From positions 61,415-111,375 of the forward strand of contig DLLE01000028.1 in the NCBI GenBank assembly GCA_002477955.1: a stretch of 49,961 nt of DNA. Direction: 5' to 3'. The position numbers were made by a program, and so were the translations under genes. Below the pieces are notes generated by a model, which was not told the origin of the DNA, made no database searches, and worked only from the letters and a program-made list of their open reading frames with translations. Below, piece by piece: positions 49,897 to 49,961 of the stretch (position 1 is the stretch's first letter; the number at the start of each line of letters is the position of its first letter). The DNA is from Treponema sp. UBA7570. Lineage in GTDB: Bacteria > Spirochaetota > Spirochaetia > Treponematales > Treponemataceae.

Positions 49897-49961
49897 AGCG
49901 ATTAAGACGGACGCCAACAAACTTTAAAAGCCCAGTTTTTTTGTCAGCAAAACAAAAAAAA

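Noticed and set aside
1..49961. CRISPR array, transposase, phage or integrase remnants
   Set aside because: No regularly spaced direct repeats and no coding sequence with transposase, integrase or phage motifs were seen.

Overview
This window is about 50 kb of an AT-rich chromosome from a spirochaete, most likely a gut- or rumen-type Treponema. The evidence is periplasmic-flagellum genes (flaA sheath protein, flgF, flgG, a rod-binding FlgJ without a muramidase domain), an AtoS/AtoC-type sigma-54 two-component pair, a spirochaete-restricted SPASM-domain protein, a spirochaete-type conserved protein resembling DUF5312, lipoprotein-style signal peptides and beta-barrel/OmpA envelope proteins. 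No phage, insertion sequence, CRISPR array, rRNA or replication origin is visible. There is no gene-free stretch above 300 bases.

Layout. 1-4041 (minus): DUF5312-like gene, pgeF (laccase-domain), and a FeoA-FeoB fusion running off the left edge. 4246-5852 (minus): leuB and a small lipoprotein. 5957-7183 (plus): cdd and pyrE (pyrimidine metabolism), separated by a GC-rich element. 7187-9347 (minus): flgF-flgG-flgJ behind a clear sigma-28-type promoter. 9616-12989 (plus): an EAL phosphodiesterase with a degenerate GGDEF domain, glgC, and a J-domain protein. 13032-18919 (minus): murG, cvpA, holB, atoS and atoC, with two copies of a ~123 bp intergenic repeat. 19009-23697 (minus): an outer-membrane barrel candidate, tRNA-Phe, an ABC-F ATPase with one degenerate ATP site, and a DEAD-box helicase. 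23931-25061 (plus): an RlmK-type rRNA methyltransferase. 25260-30266 (minus): rpmE, rho, bactofilin, lnt, HU and rpsT (UUG start). 30472-30648 (plus): a 58-residue zinc-ribbon protein divergent from rpsT. 30766-34743 (minus): a RadC-like/DinG fusion helicase, tRNA-Glu and a RelA/SpoT-TPR protein. 34856-44222 (minus): flaA behind its own promoter, downstream of an overlapping six-gene run. 44285-47755 (plus): xseA, xseB and mutL. 47787-49862 (minus): a TPR/OmpA envelope protein.

The most unusual region is 36041-44222. It contains a SPASM protein whose radical-SAM cysteines are mostly lost, a GT-A-like glycosyltransferase, a SpsF-PseG-methyltransferase triple fusion and an L-amino-acid-ligase-like ATP-grasp enzyme. 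These are followed, with overlapping ends, by a peptidoglycan amidase and a GerMN protein, and then by flaA. The domain content suggests synthesis of a CMP-activated, methylated and possibly aminoacylated sugar acid that decorates flagella or envelope. That function is inference.

Regulation visible in the sequence includes many TTGACN-17-TATAAT promoters (rho, rpsT, the zinc-ribbon gene, both tRNAs, flaA), one strong and one possible sigma-28 promoter, and clean intrinsic terminators. Several genes (cdd, murG, the RelA/SpoT gene, the TPR-OmpA gene, nearly xseA) have a promoter -10 box only 6-11 bases before an ATG without a Shine-Dalgarno sequence, which points to leaderless or near-leaderless messages. 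All assignments come from reading motifs by eye; no database search was run.
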